Assembly: GCA_029238125.1 (NCBI GenBank)
Contig: JAQWGQ010000001.1
Span: 25,633 to 89,632 of the forward strand
Reading direction: 5' to 3'
Origin: Flavobacteriaceae bacterium
GTDB taxonomy: Bacteria > Bacteroidota > Bacteroidia > Flavobacteriales > Flavobacteriaceae
DNA length: 64,000 bases
Shown here in pieces: positions 62,168-64,000 of the stretch (the stretch's first letter is position 1; each line of letters begins with the position of its first letter). Below the pieces are notes generated by a model. The model searched no databases and had not been told where the DNA came from. It saw only the letters and a program-made list of their open reading frames with translations. Both the position numbers and the translations under genes were made by a program.

Positions 62168-64000
62168 TTGAATCTTTTGATGAAAACATCATACGCCTTA
62201 TACGTATTGTTAGTTTTTTTGATCAATCAAACATCAATCAAAGCACAAGATGTCTTACACGATTGGCCAGATGTAAAAAAAGAATCCAAACCTTGGACGC
62301 GATGGTGGTGGATGGGCAGTGCAGTAGATAAAAAAAATATCACTCAGACCTTAATTTCATTTAATAAAGCAGGGATTGGCGGGGTAGAAATCGAACCTAT
62401 CTATGGGGTAAAAGGAGCGGAAAAAAATTTTATCGATTATTTAAGTCCTGAATGGATCGAGATGTTAGATCATACTGTTTATGTGGCAGACAGTCTCCAA
62501 ATGGGCGTTGACTTGACCTTGGGAACGGGTTGGCCTTGGGGCGGGTCGGAAGTTAGTCTGCTTGATGCCGCAAAACGCCTTCTGGTAAGAAAAATAGATC
62601 TGAAAAAGGGCACTCCCTTTTTGGAATCGATTTCCCCCTTCAAAACTGGGGTTTTGGTTTATCCTAAATCGCTTAAGATTCGAACAAATGAAAAGGGATC
62701 AGTTCAACCGAAATTACAGGGCGTATATGCATTTGGTCCTCAGAACCACTTTACAGACCTCAGTGGTATGATCCAAAATAACAGTCTAAAATGGGGACCT
62801 CAAGAACAGGATCATGAGCTGTTTTTTGTTTTTGAAGACAGAACTGCCCAAAAAGTTAAAAGAGCTGCACCAGGAGGAGAAGGTTGGGTCTTGGATCACT
62901 TTTTCCTGAAGCTTTAAAAAATTACTTACAGACTTTTAGGCAAACCCTTAGTGAAATGAAGGTGCCAATTCGTTCGGTATTCAATGATAGTTATGAAGTC
63001 TATAACGCTGACTATACAACCGACTTTTTTGAAATTTTTGAGCATAATCGTGGTTATGATCTCAAACCATATATGAATCGACTTTTGGATAAAAACGACA
63101 ACGAAATAAGTAATCGAATCCGAAGTGACTACCGAGAAACACTTTCTGATCTGCTTATAGAAGACTTTAATCCCACTTGGAATGAATGGGCTCAAAAAAT
63201 GGGCTTCAAAACCAAGTATCAAGCGCACGGTGCTCCTGGAAATCTAATTGATTTGTATGCTTCGGCTGATATTCCAGAATGTGAAACTTTTGGATCTATG
63301 CCTTACGCAATAAAGGGTTTCCGTCGGGTGGAGGGCAATGGAAGCTCATCAAAGTACCCTCATCGGAATTTTAGAGCAGGAGATGCAGATGCTGCGATGA
63401 TCAAATTTTCATCCTCTGCTGCTAACATAACAGGCAAACAAAAAGTTTCCGCCGAAACCTTTACTTGGTTGAGAGAGCATTTTAGAGCTTCACTGTCCCA
63501 ATGTAAACCAGAATTAGAGGACTTGTTTCTCAATGGGATCAATCATATATTTTTACATGGCTCTAACTACTCCCCCGCATCCGCTGCTTGGCCCGGTTGG
63601 AAATTTTATGCCTCTGTAAACTTCAACGAAACCAATCCCATCTGGGAAGACGCCCCTGCTCTATTTGAATACATCGGTAGATCCCAATCCCTTTTACAAT
63701 TGGGAAATGCTGATAACGACCTATTGATTTATTGGCCCATTCACGACAGTTGGGCAAAATTCAATGAGGGTGTCCCCTTGGTGCAATTTGCAATTCACCG
63801 TCTGGATACTTGGCTGTCAGGAACTTCCTTCTACGACACAGCCCACCACCTTATTAAACAAGGCTATAGCGTTGACTATATATCAGATCGTTTTTTGGAA
63901 AAAATAAATGTCGAAAATGGAATCATTCAACTGCCGGGAGGAAAATACCGTTCGATAGTGGTTCCAGTCACCCAAAACATGCCACTGAAAACATTGAAAA
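62168..64000 (+). pseudogene. GH106-type (alpha-L-rhamnosidase-like) glycoside hydrolase, frameshifted near 62900 and truncated by window end
   Basis: ORF1 62168-62917 (KPWTRWWWMGSAVDKKNI...GVDLTLGTGWPWGGSEVSL); reading then continues in the -1 frame from about 62902 (PEALKNYLQTFRQTLSEMKVPIRSVFNDSYEV...FSSSAANITGKQKVSAETFTWLREHFRASLSQCKPELEDLFLNGINHIFLHG) with no stop to 64000. Confidence 0.8.

Overview
The window looks like chromosomal DNA from a Flavobacteriia-type Bacteroidetes. Supporting signs are the TAnnTTTG promoter elements and the gene neighbourhoods (RluD-PASTA-Ddl-CoaD-Nudix-PyrE, FtsH-LUD-CdsA-Psd-ACBP, M23-MerR beside AlaS). About 50 protein genes are recognisable and most are housekeeping. 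They include trpA (3' end), yaaA, ddl, coaD, pyrE, birA, rsfS, ftsH, cdsA, psd, valS, murB, an ECF sigma/Nramp pair, lipA, lpxK, pckA, acetoacetyl-CoA ligase, folC, nhaD, gltB/gltD, a putative porin, rnhB, lipB, lysS, hemL, alaS, der and era. tRNA-Val(TAC) and an initiator-type tRNA-Met(CAT) are present. Accessory regions are: (i) 27.2-32.2 kb, a glycan-synthesis island with two paralogous glycosyltransferase + Stealth-phosphotransferase pairs and a GT92-like enzyme, ending beside tRNA-Val and a partial tRNA 3' copy; (ii) 43.3-44.4 kb, an AT-rich orphan radical SAM gene; (iii) 59.6-64.0 kb, downstream of the initiator tRNA, containing a decayed HxlR regulator, a decayed acetolactate decarboxylase, two related hairpins, a CE1-type esterase and a frameshifted GH106-type rhamnosidase that runs off the end. 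I found no CRISPR array, rRNA, intact transposon or recognised defence system, and no convincing wholly new multi-gene system. The most notable observations are the recurrent TAnnTTTG-N4-ATG arrangement (predicted leaderless mRNAs), the paired GT/Stealth modules, and the decayed tRNA-adjacent region.
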